A stretch of 12,460 bases of DNA, taken from the NCBI GenBank assembly GCA_021153265.1, contig JAGKTU010000067.1, forward strand, positions 1 through 12,460. Reading direction: 5' to 3'. The first letter of the stretch is position 1. Every line of letters begins with the position of its first letter. The position numbers and the translations under genes are program-made. The stretch is from Clostridia bacterium. Lineage in GTDB: Bacteria > Bacillota > Clostridia > Oscillospirales > Oscillospiraceae. This document shows, piece by piece, positions 11,948-12,460 of this stretch. Below the pieces are notes generated by a model. That model made no database searches and was not told the origin of the DNA. It saw nothing but the letters and a program-made list of their open reading frames with translations.

Positions 11948-12460
11948 TTGAAAATCGTTGGCATTATCTGCGAATATAATCCCCTTCATCTGGGGCATCA
12001 GAAGCAATTTCGGCACATTCGGGAAACTTTTGACGAGGATACTGCAATCGTTTGCCTGATGAGCGGAAATTTCGTTCAGCGGGGTGCTCCGGCCATCGTG
12101 GACAAGATGGTTCGCGCCAAGGCTGCGGTTTTATGCGGTGCGGATCTGGTTTTGGAACTGCCGGTGAGTTATGCCCTTTCCTCTGCAGAAGGATTCGCTG
12201 CCGGCGGTGTGTCGATTCTGGGAGGATTCTGCGACTATCTGTGTTTCGGAAGCGAAACGGGCGATGAGATCGCTCTGATGAGCACTGCAAAAGCGCTTCT
12301 CAGCGAGGAATTTGCCCACGCTCTACGGCAGGAGCTGGAAAAGGGACTATCCTTCCCTGCTGCCCGTGCCGCGGCGCTGGAAAAGATGGGACTGGATGGC
12401 GGAATACTCGCCAAACCCAACGACATTCTGGCCACCGAATACTGCAAGGCGCTTCTGGCG
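11948..12460 (+). CDS. tmcAL: tRNA(Met) cytidine acetate ligase TmcAL (3' end outside window)
   Basis: First 171 codons of the YlbM/TmcAL family (about 400 aa in full). TmcAL activates acetate with ATP to acetyl-AMP and acetylates C34 of elongator tRNA-Met to N4-acetylcytidine, which protects AUG decoding. The N-terminal nucleotidyltransferase signature is clear: GIICEYNPLHLGH (5-17) with the HxGH motif, and SGNFVQRG (39-46). The PNDILATEY stretch (158-166) is also typical of the family. The start is TTG 11948, chosen because AAAGGAGGGG (11933-11942) lies just upstream (7 nt from GGAGG) and the protein then begins MKIVGIICEYNP as in relatives. The frame is open to the window edge. It is divergent from ackA, which makes acetate. 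Confidence 0.95.
   Translation, partial: MKIVGIICEYNPLHLGHQKQFRHIRETFDEDTAIVCLMSGNFVQRGAPAIVDKMVRAKAAVLCGADLVLELPVSYALSSAEGFAAGGVSILGGFCDYLCFGSETGDEIALMSTAKALLSEEFAHALRQELEKGLSFPAARAAALEKMGLDGGILAKPNDILATEYCKALLA

Noticed and set aside
1..12460. tRNA, rRNA, CRISPR, insertion sequence or phage genes
   Set aside because: No cloverleaf, regularly spaced direct repeats, transposase motifs or terminal inverted repeats were seen on reading both strands.

Overview
The window looks like chromosomal DNA from a low-GC-phylum but moderately GC-rich anaerobic Firmicute, most likely a gut Clostridia of the Oscillospiraceae/Ruminococcaceae type. This rests on the gene set (HflX, YigZ, clostridial-type Dgt, M29 aminopeptidase, AckA next to TmcAL/YlbM), on strong AAGGAG/AGGAGG ribosome binding sites, on sigma-A-type promoters with 17-bp spacers, and on TTG/GTG starts. 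The taxonomic placement is inference. I see no transposon, phage, tRNA, rRNA or CRISPR sequence. Eleven complete genes and two edge-truncated genes fill the window, and no gap exceeds 300 bases.

Left block (1-4576, all minus strand). hflX -> yigZ -> dgt form a tight operon reading leftwards off the window: a ribosome-splitting GTPase, an IMPACT-family protein and an HD-domain dNTPase, driven by an extended -10 promoter. To its right, rpmE (L31, zinc-binding form) has its own promoter preceded by three phased A-tracts, a short structured leader and a strong terminator. An M29 metallo-aminopeptidase follows, with its own promoter.

Middle block (4704-8290, plus strand). A stand-alone homocysteine S-methyltransferase-type gene is divergent from the aminopeptidase, with back-to-back promoters. 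After a terminator comes a two-gene unit: a six-TM protein carrying an E2/CAT-fold acyltransferase domain whose catalytic His is replaced by Glu, then a birA biotin ligase without a DNA-binding domain. Next is a monocistronic, strongly signalled gene for a 94-aa membrane-anchored protein with eight cysteines in 17 residues and a glutamate-rich pentad-repeat tail. This is the most unusual protein in the window and I do not recognise it.

Right block (8301-12460). Reading leftwards are ackA (acetate kinase), a terminator, then a YfbR-like HD hydrolase, pepT (peptidase T) and an AT-richer small membrane protein that converges on the Cys-rich gene over a shared bidirectional terminator. Reading rightwards off the window is tmcAL (ylbM), which uses acetate to acetylate tRNA-Met. 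It is divergent from ackA, and the two predicted promoters face each other in a 136-bp gap that also holds an 8-bp inverted repeat over the ackA -35.

Functionally the window is mostly housekeeping: translation (HflX, L31, TmcAL), peptide breakdown (M29 peptidase, PepT), nucleotide pool control (two HD hydrolases), one-carbon/methionine chemistry, biotinylation and acetate metabolism. The best candidates for something undescribed are the Cys-cluster/pentad protein and the membrane-fused E2-like protein with a missing catalytic His and an apparently leaderless start.
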